A stretch of 30,401 bases of DNA from a bacterium (GCA_029781075.1 JAKOXJ010000042.1:1-30401), one strand, 5' to 3'; positions 13,914 to 22,803 are shown, counted from the stretch's first letter. Notes: generated by a model not told the origin, from the sequence alone. Made by a program: numbers and translations.

Positions 13914-14874
13914 AAAGCTCACTCTTAACCTCTTCTACTGTTTTACAATTCATCAATTTTACTCTTAGGTCTGATGCGCCATCGAAGTCTCGAATGTATA
14001 CCTTAAAGAAGCGTTTGAGGGGATCAAACTTCTTTTGGGGGTTTAACCTGACTTCTTCTTCGAAAAGGTCTAGGTGACAATTTAGGAGTTCCAGTAGCTC
14101 TTTTTTTGATTCTGGTAGCGATAAATCTAGGGGATCTTCTCTAAAGCATGTAATGTTTTGGAATATTCCTCGACCGATCATTACCCCATCCAGATTGTGC
14201 TTTTTAACTAATTCTTCACCATGCTTACGAGTCATGATGTCACCGTTACCAATAATTAGAGTCCTTGGAGCGACCTTATCTCTTAATTTAACTATGTCAG
14301 AAAAAAGCTCATGGTGGGCCGGAACTTTGGACATCTCCTTTTTGGTCCGGGCATGGATTGTTAGAGCGTCGATGTTTTGTCTTAAGAGATGAGTAATCCA
14401 CCCTTCCCATTCATCAACTTTAGAGTAGCCCAAACGAGTCTTAACGGAAACAGGTAGCCCACCGGCCTTGGCTGCCTGGATCATCTCTGCAGCGAGTTCA
14501 GGATGGAGTATCATCGCCGAACCAGAGGCATGCTTGGTGGCAGTTTTAACAGGGCAACCCATATTAAGATCAATCCCATCAAAGCCCATCTTTTTTAAAG
14601 CTTTTGACATCTTTTCGAGATTATCTGGGTTAGATCCCCAAACTTGTGCAATCAGAGGCTTTTCTGACCTTGTAAAAGAGAGTCTTCGACCAACCACTTT
14701 TTTCCCCTCAGAGTTCCAGCCTTCGACATTTGTAAACTCGGTGAAGAATAGATCTGGACGTCCGGCCTTAATAACAACTCTTCTGAAGACCGTATCTGTT
14801 ACGGCCTCCATTGGTGCAAGCACAAAAAGTGGCTTTGGCAACTTCTGCCATACTATTTTCCTATTAAATATCAT
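13891..14874 (-). CDS. dus: tRNA-dihydrouridine synthase
   Basis: 327 residues, a flavin (FMN) enzyme that reduces uridine in the tRNA D-loop. The TIM-barrel begins with FVLAPMEAVTDTVFR (17-31). The catalytic Cys is C107 in DLNMGCPVK. Substrate and FMN-phosphate contacts appear in VKTRLGY, the IHAR segment (LTIHARTKKEM) and IIGNGDI, with DGVMIGRG near the end. Which uridines it modifies cannot be told from sequence. It overlaps yebC tail to tail by 23 bases and starts from an extended -10 that leaves almost no leader. Confidence 0.92.
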   Translation of the reverse strand: MIFNRKIVWQKLPKPLFVLAPMEAVTDTVFRRVVIKAGRPDLFFTEFTNVEGWNSEGKKVVGRRLSFTRSEKPLIAQVWGSNPDNLEKMSKALKKMGFDGIDLNMGCPVKTATKHASGSAMILHPELAAEMIQAAKAGGLPVSVKTRLGYSKVDEWEGWITHLLRQNIDALTIHARTKKEMSKVPAHHELFSDIVKLRDKVAPRTLIIGNGDIMTRKHGEELVKKHNLDGVMIGRGIFQNITCFREDPLDLSLPESKKELLELLNCHLDLFEEEVRLNPQKKFDPLKRFFKVYIRDFDGASDLRVKLMNCKTVEEVKSELSNHRHYD

Positions 14875-14882
14875 TACTATTG

Positions 14883-14891
14883 ATTATACCA
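14883..14891 (-). promoter_or_regulatory. dus promoter, extended -10
   Basis: The minus strand reads TGGTATAAT, ending 8 bases before the dus ATG, so the mRNA should be leaderless. Divergent from the box at 14910. Confidence 0.6.
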
Positions 14892-14909
14892 GGGAAGATG
14901 ATGCGAATG

Positions 14910-14918
14910 TGTTAGAAT
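14910..14918 (+). promoter_or_regulatory. extended -10 of the membrane protein at 14933
   Basis: TGTTAGAAT ends 14 bases before the ATG at 14933; predicted leader about 8 bases. Confidence 0.55.
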
Positions 14919-14932
14919 TAGCATAAACATTT

Positions 14933-15949
14933 ATGGGTAGTAACTCTAAGAATAATTCTAGTAAAGGTACTTTCTCTAAGATCAAAAGAGAAGTAAGACT
15001 AATGTATCGAGAGTTTTCTGGCTGGATAAAGCAGAAGGTTGCAAATAGAAAAATAGAGGGCTCGCCAAGATCTTTTAGGAAGAAGAAACGGACTAAAACA
15101 AAAAGTATAGAGAAGAGCTCTAGGCTAATTAAAGAAAGTCTGAAGTTTGTTGGTGAGCACTGGAAGACCTTAGGATTAATACTACTTGCTTATATCGGGG
15201 TTTACTTTGTCCTGGCTTACGCCACGCCTAATATAAATTTGCAAAGTATATTTAATGAGGCTAGCCAAGCTGGAGCCAAGCCAGGGATAGCAAGTAAACT
15301 GGAGACCTTGACCGGGGCTTTATTCACCTACCGTAGTGAAGCAACGGACTTTGCCAGATGGGCTCAGTTCTTTTTGGCAGTTATCTTCAGTATTATATTT
15401 ATCTACGCTATTAGGAACCTACATAGAGGCACACCTACTAGGGCTAGGGACGCCCTATATAGTGGTACCGTTAACTTGATACCATTTGTGCTGGGCATAT
15501 GTTTGATCGCCATAGAATTAATACCATTTACTCTTATTGGGGTAAGTTATAACCTTGGTATGTCCAGGGGGTTATTTATTGGAGCCTTGGAGAAATATAC
15601 GGCCGTAGTAGTTCTAGTCCTCGCAGGACTATTGACCTTCTGGTTTATTCCTACGGCAATTATTTCTCTTTATGCGGTTACTGTCCCTGGAGTGTATCCC
15701 TCAAAAGCAATGCAGGCAGTTAGGATAATGGTTAGTAACAGAAGACTGGAAGTTGTTAGGCATCTGACCGTATTTGTTCTGTTTATCTTTGTCAGCTATA
15801 TGGTCCTACTCCTTTTACTGGTTACATATCTCCCTCGCTTTGCTAACCTGAGCCTAGATTTATTCTTTTTAACTGCACTACCACTTATACATGTAATGAT
15901 GTACAAGCTCTACCTGCGGTTGCTAGAAGGCGCTCAAAAACAATCTTAA
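14933..15949 (+). CDS. multi-pass membrane protein, unknown function
   Basis: 338 residues. Residues 1-75 are soluble and strongly basic (SFRKKKRTKTKSIEKSSR), probably cytoplasmic. Hydrophobic segments follow at about 80-97, 143-162, 180-205, 220-250, 275-300 and 305-325, so five or six membrane passes. Between the first two is a loop with Gln/Asn/Ala-rich sequence. The layout recalls the membrane domains of CPR proteins of unknown role; no catalytic motif is visible. It has its own promoter, divergent from dus. Confidence 0.75.
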   Translation: MGSNSKNNSSKGTFSKIKREVRLMYREFSGWIKQKVANRKIEGSPRSFRKKKRTKTKSIEKSSRLIKESLKFVGEHWKTLGLILLAYIGVYFVLAYATPNINLQSIFNEASQAGAKPGIASKLETLTGALFTYRSEATDFARWAQFFLAVIFSIIFIYAIRNLHRGTPTRARDALYSGTVNLIPFVLGICLIAIELIPFTLIGVSYNLGMSRGLFIGALEKYTAVVVLVLAGLLTFWFIPTAIISLYAVTVPGVYPSKAMQAVRIMVSNRRLEVVRHLTVFVLFIFVSYMVLLLLLVTYLPRFANLSLDLFFLTALPLIHVMMYKLYLRLLEGAQKQS

Positions 15950-15972
15950 CAACACCTGATTATTTAGTAGCC

Positions 15973-15993
15973 CACTAAGTGTTATGCTTAGTG
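15973..15993 (+). promoter_or_regulatory. perfect inverted repeat over the predicted -10 of the gene at 16001
   Basis: CACTAAG (15973-15979) and CTTAGTG (15987-15993) are perfect arms around a 7-base centre. The sequence TGTTATGCT (15980-15988), a diverged extended -10, lies across the centre and right arm, ending 12 bases before the ATG. A repressor bound here would block the promoter; a hairpin in RNA is the alternative. Confidence 0.45.
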
Positions 15994-16000
15994 TTAAGTT

Positions 16001-16897
16001 ATGGCACAAAATATATCGCTTCAGACATGTCCAGGCTTTTACCGTGGATTGTTAGATATAGAAAATGATGGCAGCGCCCAAGTTAGCTCTTTTACGATAC
16101 TCAACCCCTTTGAAACTACAGAAGCTACACCTCTTGATAGACCTAAAGCAGGAAGATACGACATTGTATTGAAGAGTACTGATACAGTACCAGGTTTTGA
16201 GCTTGTCTCCACATTCCCTGACGATAACCAGGAAGAAGTAAGATGGGAAGAAAGGAATGGGGATAGAATCGAAACACCATCATATGCTTCTTGCACCTTC
16301 GACTCACGAGCGAATATTGGTGGCTCGGCAAAAGTAGAACAAACCTTAAAATATATAGTTGATTCAGGTGGTGTTGGGGGGCCTAGATTTAGTGCACAAC
16401 TCAGAATTCATAACTCCCCTAGGGGAGGTCAAGTCGCTGTCTTACCTGTCTTCAAGGCTATTATAGATGGCTTGAATTTGGTAGATGGTAGTGATTTGTT
16501 TGATAGAGATCATACAATTATACCTGGTAGTTTTATGGAGGACCCGTTTACAATACCCCTGGGGCCACCTAGGAGAGCATACTATGATGAAAGCCCAATT
16601 GACGGATGGTATGACACCGATGCGGACAAACCGGAAGAGTATACTTATGCCCTATGGCTAACGACCAACACTGAGTCCTACGGCAACAGACACCCAATTT
16701 TAGCAAGCTTTGAACAACTTGGGAGGGATAGTTGTTTGTTAACAGCTGTACCAACATCAACCGTTAGTCCTCAGGAATGTAGAGTTAGGGTGTTGGATCC
16801 AGGAGAAATGATAAGTTATGGTGTCTCTTTTAATATCGCAGAATCAGGAGATGTTCCCTTGAGATTCCCAGCTCGCTCTACCACTGTTAAAGCCTAG
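16001..16897 (+). CDS. hypothetical soluble protein (298 aa), beta-rich
   Basis: 298 residues with no signal peptide or membrane segment. The composition (many Gly, Pro, Asp, Thr, Tyr) and alternating strands such as AGRYDIVLKS, SAKVEQTLKYIV and the end PGEMISYGVSFNIAESG suggest a beta-sandwich, possibly of the carbohydrate-binding or aldose-epimerase-like kind; this is a guess from texture, not a match. Four Cys are present. It is rich in acidic residues, and its codon use looks slightly different from its neighbours. It sits alone between a membrane protein and ligA, behind a palindromic putative operator. Function unknown. Confidence 0.65.
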   Translation: MAQNISLQTCPGFYRGLLDIENDGSAQVSSFTILNPFETTEATPLDRPKAGRYDIVLKSTDTVPGFELVSTFPDDNQEEVRWEERNGDRIETPSYASCTFDSRANIGGSAKVEQTLKYIVDSGGVGGPRFSAQLRIHNSPRGGQVAVLPVFKAIIDGLNLVDGSDLFDRDHTIIPGSFMEDPFTIPLGPPRRAYYDESPIDGWYDTDADKPEEYTYALWLTTNTESYGNRHPILASFEQLGRDSCLLTAVPTSTVSPQECRVRVLDPGEMISYGVSFNIAESGDVPLRFPARSTTVKA

Positions 16898-16905
16898 CTT
16901 AAGTT

Positions 16906-16914
16906 TGTTATAAT
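16906..16914 (+). promoter_or_regulatory. ligA promoter, extended -10
   Basis: TGTTATAAT, a perfect extended -10, ends 8 bases before the ligA ATG; the mRNA should be leaderless. Confidence 0.65.
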
Positions 16915-16922
16915 TAAGATAA

Positions 16923-18926
16923 ATGAATATCGCCCAAGCAGAAAAGCGAGTTGCCAAGCTTCGAGAATTAATTAACGATTATCGCTATAAATATCACGTG
17001 CTCGATGAGAGTACTATGAGTGAGGCGGTAGCTGATAGTTTAAAGCATGAGCTGGCCGAGCTTGAAGCTAAATATCCAGAGCTAGTTACTCCCGATTCTC
17101 CAACTCAGAGTATCCCAGGTGAAATAGCCAAAGGTTTTAAGAAGGTGCAGCACCAGACTCGCATGCTAAGTTTAAATGACGTATTTAGTAAAGAAGAGAT
17201 CGAAAATTGGGTTGTTAGGATTAAGAAATTAGTTCCGGATGAGAAGTTAGAGTATTTCTCTGACATAAAGCTAGATGGACTTGCATGCTCCTTGGTTTAC
17301 GAAGATGGAGTTCTTGTAAGAGGAGCAACTAGAGGTGACAGTTTTGTTGGTGAGGATGTAACCTCTAACATAAAAACTCTAGAAAGTGTGCCCTTAAGAT
17401 TAAGAGGAGCTAGTGATTTTAGTAAAGGTAGGACAGAGGTAAGGGGCGAAATAGTGATCTTTAAAGAAGAATTCACCAAACTTAATGCCAAGTTAGAAAA
17501 AGATGGCCTAAAAACTTATGCCAACCCCAGAAACCTTGCCGCAGGAACGATTAGACAACTAGACCCAAAGCTCGTGGCTGCTAGACCGCTCACCTTCTTT
17601 GCGTATGATCTTATCCATGAAGGTTTTGATGCAACACATGAGCAAGTTTACACAAGCTTAAACAAACTTGGTTTTAAAACCTCTGGTGTCCATAGGGTAT
17701 TCAACAATGTGGATGGCCTTGAGAAGTATATCTCGCAGTGGGCAGATAAAAGACAGGAGCTTAAGTTCAATACAGATGGCTTTGTTATTAAAGTTAATGA
17801 TCGGGAGTTATACGAAAAACTTGGTGTAGTGGGTAAGGCTCCTAGAGGTGCTGTTGCATATAAATATCCGGCAGAACAAAGTACAACTAAAGTAAGGGAC
17901 ATATTTATATCAATCGGTAGGACTGGCTCTGCTACTCCAGTGGCAATTCTTGAACCAGTTAATCTGGCTGGAACTACGGTATCGATGGCTACTCTACATA
18001 ATGCTGGTGAGATTAAGAGAAAAGACATAAGAGTTGGCGATACAGTTATCGTAGAAAAAGCTGGAGATATTATTCCAGCTGTTGTGGAAAGCTTAAAAGA
18101 CTTGAGATCTGATAATGAAGAAGAATTCAAATTTCCAACTAAATGTCCTGAGTGTAATACGGATCTAGTAAAACTAAAGGAGGATGAGGCTGTCTGGCGC
18201 TGTCCTAATAACTCGTGCCCTGCTAGGGTTAGTAAGAGAATACAGCACTTTGCCTCTCGCGGAGCACTCGACATTGACGGCATGGGAGAAAAGAACGTTG
18301 AGGCACTTTTAGAAGCCAAGTTAATATCTGATTCAGCGGATCTATATTCTTTAAAATACGAAGATGTCTTAGATTTAGAGCGCTTTGCAGAGACATCTAG
18401 TAAGAATTTAATTGAAGCCATCAGTGCTAAGAAGAATCCGCCCTTAGCTAAGTTCATTTATGCTCTTGGCGTTAGACAGGTTGGTGCTCAAACTGCGATT
18501 GATCTAGCTAATAAATTCAAAACTATTGACAAGCTTAGTGAAGCAAACCTAGAGGATCTATTAGAGGTCGAAGGTATCGGCGAAGTTGTGGCAGAGAGCA
18601 TTTTGACCTGGTTCGGAGATCCAGATAATCAAAAGTTGCTGGAGAAGTTTTATAAGAATGGAGTTAGGCCCGAGAATGTCGAAGATGTCTCCGGAGGCAA
18701 GTTGGAAGGGATCAGTTTTGTTATAACCGGTAGTATCTCTGGCATGAGCCGTGAAGAAGCAGCAGATAGAATTAGAGCTCTTGGAGGAACCTTCCAAAGT
18801 TCTGTAGGCAAAGGAACTACCTATTTAGTTGCGGGTGGAGCCGTTGGAGAATCTAAACTCAAAAAAGCCGAGCAATATGGAACAAAAGTTATAGATGAAG
18901 AAGAATTTATCAATATTATCAAGTAA
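16923..18926 (+). CDS. ligA: NAD-dependent DNA ligase
   Basis: 667 residues, full length; it seals nicks in replication and repair. The adenylation Lys is K116 in KLDG (116-119). The OB fold follows, then a four-Cys zinc finger (CPEC and CPNNSC, near residue 400-430), helix-hairpin-helix repeats (DIDGMGEKNVEALLEAKL and VEGIGEVVAESILTWF) and a C-terminal BRCT domain (GISFVITGSISGMSREEA). In domain Ia, which binds the nicotinamide half of NAD, the sequence is YHVLDESTMSEAVADSL. Compared with the E. coli pattern this keeps Tyr, His and the last Asp, but has Glu for Asp32 and Ala for Tyr35. The gene is alone behind a perfect extended -10. Confidence 0.96.
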   Translation: MNIAQAEKRVAKLRELINDYRYKYHVLDESTMSEAVADSLKHELAELEAKYPELVTPDSPTQSIPGEIAKGFKKVQHQTRMLSLNDVFSKEEIENWVVRIKKLVPDEKLEYFSDIKLDGLACSLVYEDGVLVRGATRGDSFVGEDVTSNIKTLESVPLRLRGASDFSKGRTEVRGEIVIFKEEFTKLNAKLEKDGLKTYANPRNLAAGTIRQLDPKLVAARPLTFFAYDLIHEGFDATHEQVYTSLNKLGFKTSGVHRVFNNVDGLEKYISQWADKRQELKFNTDGFVIKVNDRELYEKLGVVGKAPRGAVAYKYPAEQSTTKVRDIFISIGRTGSATPVAILEPVNLAGTTVSMATLHNAGEIKRKDIRVGDTVIVEKAGDIIPAVVESLKDLRSDNEEEFKFPTKCPECNTDLVKLKEDEAVWRCPNNSCPARVSKRIQHFASRGALDIDGMGEKNVEALLEAKLISDSADLYSLKYEDVLDLERFAETSSKNLIEAISAKKNPPLAKFIYALGVRQVGAQTAIDLANKFKTIDKLSEANLEDLLEVEGIGEVVAESILTWFGDPDNQKLLEKFYKNGVRPENVEDVSGGKLEGISFVITGSISGMSREEAADRIRALGGTFQSSVGKGTTYLVAGGAVGESKLKKAEQYGTKVIDEEEFINIIK

Positions 18927-18933
18927 CAATCTG

Positions 18934-18939
18934 TATAAT
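18934..18939 (+). promoter_or_regulatory. -10 box of the Nudix gene at 18949
   Basis: A perfect TATAAT ending 9 bases before the ATG, with TG directly adjacent (one base short of the extended spacing). Near-leaderless. It begins only 7 bases after the ligA stop. Confidence 0.5.
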
Positions 18940-18948
18940 TATTGATTA

Positions 18949-19368
18949 ATGAATAGATTGATTATAGAGTACCCAGAGATATCTTCAAAAGTTATTATTG
19001 TTAATGAGGATAAGGCGCTATTGATTAAGAGACGTACATTAGATCCTTACGCTCCAAGAAGATGGGACATTCCAGGCGGTGGCTCTGACCCAGGTGAGGA
19101 TGCCATCCAGACAGCTATTAGAGAGCTAGAAGAAGAGATTGGTCATAGAGCTGATAAAGATAAAGTCTTCTTGCATAATAAAAAGAAGGTTAATAAACCA
19201 AATACAATCTACCACCGTCATACTTTTGTATACAAGATTGATAAAAGGTTTGATCCTAAACTTAGTAAAGAGCACTCAGAATTTAAATGGATGGGCATAA
19301 AGGAAATAGAAGAGACAAATCTTCCTGATCATTACAAAGTAGTGTGCAGAGAAGTTTTAGCTAATTAG
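18949..19368 (+). CDS. Nudix hydrolase
   Basis: 139 residues. The Nudix box (residues 44-66) is complete: GGSDPGE, seven residues, RELEEEIGH, fitting GX5EX7REUXEEXGU. It is preceded by RRWDIPGG. Such enzymes cleave nucleoside diphosphates linked to another group (damaged dNTPs, NADH, ADP-ribose and others); the substrate cannot be told. A house-cleaning role next to ligA is inference. Its stop overlaps the convergent ABC transporter gene by 4 bases. Confidence 0.88.
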   Translation: MNRLIIEYPEISSKVIIVNEDKALLIKRRTLDPYAPRRWDIPGGGSDPGEDAIQTAIRELEEEIGHRADKDKVFLHNKKKVNKPNTIYHRHTFVYKIDKRFDPKLSKEHSEFKWMGIKEIEETNLPDHYKVVCREVLAN

Positions 19369-21125
19369 CCGATATCGAACTTCTCTAATGCTTTCTTGGC
19401 GGCTCTTGTACCAGAGTTTTGTAGGTTAAGTAGCTCTGCATAGACTCCGCCTGTTTTAGCAAGTTCTGTTGGAGAACCAACTTCGTCAACCTTACCTCCC
19501 TTGAGAGTCACGATTACATCCGCGCCAGAGATTGTAGAGAGTCTGTGGGCGATAATAAGCGTAGTCTTGTTTTGCATCAAATGATCAAGGGCGACCTGTA
19601 CTTCTTTTTCTGCCTTAGAGTCTAGTGAGCTTGTTGCCTCATCTAGAACTAGTATTGGAGCATTCTTAAGAATTGTCCTAGCGATAGTAACTCTTTGTTT
19701 CTGTCCTCCAGAGAGTTTTACCCCACGCTCACCGATATATGATTCATAGCCATCTTTAAACTTAGATATAAATCCATCTGCGTTGGCGGCCTTAGCGGCT
19801 GCAATGATTTCTTTCTTAGTAGCTTTGGGATTCCCATAAGCGATGTTTTCATAAATCGTGCCAGAAAAAAGTGCTGGCTCTTGCAAGACTAGGCCTATTT
19901 GCTTTCTGAGATTAACGGTTTCTAGCTCATTGATATCAACTCCGTCGATATAAATAGATCCAGAAGTGGGTGTATAGAGTTTAAGTAGTAAGTGAGCTAG
20001 AGTAGATTTGCCTTGTCCGGATTCTCCTACTAAAGCCACTTTTTGACCTGGCTTAATTTCAAAATTGACATCTTTAAAAACCTTTTCTCCGTGCTTATAA
20101 GAAAAATTGACATCTTTAAACTTGACAGAGCCTTCGACTTTTTCCAAGACTTTAGTAGCAGATCGGTCTTCTTCTAAAACATCTAGGGTAGCAAAATAAT
20201 CTTTAGAACTTGTGATTGCCCTTTGCATTTCATCAATAAGGTAAGAAATTGTGAAGATAGGCATACGAATGATCATTGAGAACTGGAAGAGTGCCATAGC
20301 TTGACCTAGGGTAATTGTCTTAGAGTAAAGCTGTAAAATAATCGTCAAATAGACCATCCCAAAGATCACGTTAACTACAGCTCTTCTTTCAACATCCTTT
20401 TTGTGCCAATAAATACTTTGTTTGACATTTATAGGTATTAACTTGGATAGAGTTTTGTTGAAAAAGCTTAGTTCTCGATCTTCTGAACTAAAGCTTTTAA
20501 TGGTCTTTATATTTGAGACTACCTCCTGAAACCTACCTGCTGCAGTGTCCTTAAGTGTGTTCTTTTCAAGCTCATAGCCCTGCCAAGTATCAGAGCTCCG
20601 CTTAGTGAGCCATATATAGATTGGGTAAAGCGAAGCAAGAATTATGCCGACTGGAATGCTGAATTTAAAAACAATGAACAATGACAGCACGGTGGTAGCT
20701 ACAAAATTTAGGAAGCCGTTGGAAAAAGCTTGTAGAAATTGGGCAATACCGTTAGTAGAACGACCAAGACGACTTGTTATAGTACCGGTCAACTCTTCAT
20801 CGAAGTAGCCTTGGGGTAATCTAAGCATTTTTTCGTAAAATTTGTCAGCGAGAAAGTTAAAAGTCTTAGTACTCATCTGATCTCCAAGGTAGCCGTTGAT
20901 GTTTTCTATGACAGTTGTACCAAAATCTGCACTAAATAGAAGAAGTACTAGGTATACAGCGGCAGTTTGAGTAAGAGCTCCGGACGTAAAACCATCTACT
21001 AATTTTTGAGTAATAAGGGGGGTAAACTGGCTTAGAATAGCCATGAGCAAACTTAAAATACCAATGGAGATATAATACTTCCACAAGTGTCCACAAAACT
21101 TTAATATTTTTATAAGGGGCTTCAT
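19365..21125 (-). CDS. ABC exporter half-transporter (fused membrane and ATPase domains)
   Basis: 586 residues from ATG at 21125; a TTG one codon upstream is less likely. Residues 1-310 are the six-helix ABC exporter membrane domain (first helix GILSLLMAILS). The ATPase domain has Walker A GESGQGKST (367-375), Q-loop VLQEPALFSG, signature LSGGQ (471-475), Walker B ILVLDE (491-496) and the switch His in AHRLST (H527). It should work as a homodimer, or pair with a half-transporter encoded elsewhere; lipids, peptides or drugs are typical substrates. There is no peptidase domain. It follows ksgA by 17 bases and converges on the Nudix gene. Confidence 0.92.
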   Translation of the reverse strand: MKPLIKILKFCGHLWKYYISIGILSLLMAILSQFTPLITQKLVDGFTSGALTQTAAVYLVLLLFSADFGTTVIENINGYLGDQMSTKTFNFLADKFYEKMLRLPQGYFDEELTGTITSRLGRSTNGIAQFLQAFSNGFLNFVATTVLSLFIVFKFSIPVGIILASLYPIYIWLTKRSSDTWQGYELEKNTLKDTAAGRFQEVVSNIKTIKSFSSEDRELSFFNKTLSKLIPINVKQSIYWHKKDVERRAVVNVIFGMVYLTIILQLYSKTITLGQAMALFQFSMIIRMPIFTISYLIDEMQRAITSSKDYFATLDVLEEDRSATKVLEKVEGSVKFKDVNFSYKHGEKVFKDVNFEIKPGQKVALVGESGQGKSTLAHLLLKLYTPTSGSIYIDGVDINELETVNLRKQIGLVLQEPALFSGTIYENIAYGNPKATKKEIIAAAKAANADGFISKFKDGYESYIGERGVKLSGGQKQRVTIARTILKNAPILVLDEATSSLDSKAEKEVQVALDHLMQNKTTLIIAHRLSTISGADVIVTLKGGKVDEVGSPTELAKTGGVYAELLNLQNSGTRAAKKALEKFDIG

Positions 21126-21142
21126 CAACTAAAAATTATAGA

Positions 21143-21934
21143 CTACTCCTCTAGGCTAATTAGAAGGCTGAGCAGGCCCTGCCAATTACCAAGTGAGAGT
21201 TGTTCTGCCCTAACTTCTGGATCTAGTGTCAGTGGGGAAAGCAGCTTTGTGACCTCTTGCTTAGTTTTATGTAAACCAGCTGCCAGGTTATTTATTAAAG
21301 TTTTTCTTGGTGAAGAAAAAGCAAACTTAACAAGCTGAGAATATTCTTTAAAGTTTAAATTTGAGAAGAGAGGTTCTTCTCTTTTATCGAGAATGATGAC
21401 CTGGGAATTAACTTTAGGAGGCGGGTTGAATGACTTTGGTGACACTTTAATGCCAAGTTCTGTGGAATAGTAATATGCAGCAAGCATAGCTAGTTTATTA
21501 CTGTCTCCTTTTTCTGGAGATTGGACAATCTTCTCAGCGACTTCTTGTTGAACCAATACGACTGCTCTCTTTGGCTTATTGTTAGTTTCTATAATTATTC
21601 TAAAAAAGATACCAGAAATATAATAAGGAAGATTAGTCACCAATTTGTAGTCTTTAGGTAGTTCTTCAAAGTTAAACTTGCGGATATCAGAATTCTGAAC
21701 TTTCAAGTTACTTTTGCCTGGAAAACTCTTTGGAAGATTCTCAGCCAAAGTTTCGTCATACTCAACCGCTAAAACTTCTGCACCTGATTTAAGAAGTCTT
21801 GAAGTGAGCGTCCCTAGCCCAGGCCCGACCTCTACTATAAAATCGTCTTTATTGAGCTCAGCGTAGTCTGTAATAGTCTGTAATATCAGAGGATCCTGTA
21901 GCCAGTGCTGACCAAGCTTCTTATTTGCTGGCAT
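21143..21934 (-). CDS. rsmA: 16S rRNA dimethyladenosine transferase
   Basis: 263 residues (also called KsgA); dimethylates two adjacent adenines in the 3'-end helix of 16S rRNA late in 30S assembly, using S-adenosylmethionine. Seen are the family start GQHWLQDP (8-15), the SAM-binding loop EVGPGLGTLT (35-44), the acidic VEYD (57-60) and the catalytic NLPYY (101-105). The C-terminal domain includes FAFSSPRKTLINNL. The start lies inside htpX (14-base overlap), pointing to translational coupling. Confidence 0.95.
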   Translation of the reverse strand: MPANKKLGQHWLQDPLILQTITDYAELNKDDFIVEVGPGLGTLTSRLLKSGAEVLAVEYDETLAENLPKSFPGKSNLKVQNSDIRKFNFEELPKDYKLVTNLPYYISGIFFRIIIETNNKPKRAVVLVQQEVAEKIVQSPEKGDSNKLAMLAAYYYSTELGIKVSPKSFNPPPKVNSQVIILDKREEPLFSNLNFKEYSQLVKFAFSSPRKTLINNLAAGLHKTKQEVTKLLSPLTLDPEVRAEQLSLGNWQGLLSLLISLEE

Positions 21935-22781
21935 TTAAACTTTCTAATATCTTAATTCTTTCTTCTATTGGAGGATGAGTAGAGAAGAGTCGGCTGACCT
22001 TATTCGACTTTAGTGGGTTGGCAATAAATAGATGAGCTGTTGAGGTAGAGGGTCTACTTAAAGTTGACTTACCACTTATCTTTCTAAGAGCGCTAGCCAG
22101 ATCTTTTGGCTTATGAGTAATCTCTGCACCAGACAGATCGGCTGCATATTCTCGCTGGCGAGATACAGCAGCCTGGACTAAGAATCCTATAAGAGAAGAT
22201 ATCATAGAGATGACTATATAGCTCAAGAAACCTCCCCTGTCTTCGTCTCCAAAGAGAATCGTTCTTAAGAAGAAATCGATAATCAGATTTAGTGAAGTTA
22301 TACAGGCAAATACAATCATCATTAACCTAATATCATAATTCTTAACATGCGATATCTCGTGTGACAGAACCGCCCTAAGCTCATCCTCATTGAGAACTTC
22401 TAGTATTCCAGCTGTAACCGCAACGTGGGCGTTCTCTGGAGACCTTCCTGTGGCGAATGCGTTTGCTCCTTTGTCTGGAACGACGTAAAGCCTTGGCATT
22501 GGTAGGCCTGCATCTTTGGTAAGATCACTTACTATTCTGTATATATCTGGGGCATCTTTTTTGGTGATTGGTTTTGCACGATTTACTTTTAGTGCGATAC
22601 TGGCTGCAGAGAAGTAACTTATAATAGAATAAACTAGCCCAAAAACAACTGAGAAAATAATTGCCGTATTATTTCCAGTAAATTGATAATACAGCCAGCC
22701 TAAGAAGGCTGTGAATAATAATAGACAGAGAATAATAAAGTTGGACTTTAGCTTATTTCTTGTTGCGGAATGTGTATGCAT
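21921..22781 (-). CDS. htpX: HtpX-family membrane zinc metalloprotease
   Basis: 286 residues. Two membrane segments occupy about 14-33 and 40-62, and two more about 152-176 and 185-205. The zinc site is HEISH (141-145) plus E210 in SRQREYAADLSGAEI. GANAFATGRSP (105-114) and DELRAVLSHE are family hallmarks. HtpX takes part in quality control of misfolded membrane proteins. The C-terminus LFSTHPPIEERIKIL is conserved in the family. It has its own extended -10 and overlaps the downstream rsmA by 14 bases, an unusual partnership of membrane proteolysis and rRNA modification. Confidence 0.94.
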   Translation of the reverse strand: MHTHSATRNKLKSNFIILCLLLFTAFLGWLYYQFTGNNTAIIFSVVFGLVYSIISYFSAASIALKVNRAKPITKKDAPDIYRIVSDLTKDAGLPMPRLYVVPDKGANAFATGRSPENAHVAVTAGILEVLNEDELRAVLSHEISHVKNYDIRLMMIVFACITSLNLIIDFFLRTILFGDEDRGGFLSYIVISMISSLIGFLVQAAVSRQREYAADLSGAEITHKPKDLASALRKISGKSTLSRPSTSTAHLFIANPLKSNKVSRLFSTHPPIEERIKILESLNASK

Positions 22782-22790
22782 ACATCCCAG

Positions 22791-22799
22791 ATTATATCA
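22791..22799 (-). promoter_or_regulatory. htpX promoter, extended -10
   Basis: The minus strand reads TGATATAAT, ending 9 bases before the htpX ATG; nearly leaderless. It lies between the pseudopilin stop and htpX. Confidence 0.6.
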
Positions 22800-22803
22800 G
22801 TTA

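Noticed and set aside
14468..14926. 152-residue plus-strand ORF opposite dus
   Set aside because: Antisense of the conserved Dus barrel; no promoter or ribosome site.
17648..18457. 269-residue minus-strand ORF inside ligA
   Set aside because: Long only because ligA codon use leaves few stops on the other strand; ligA is unmistakable.
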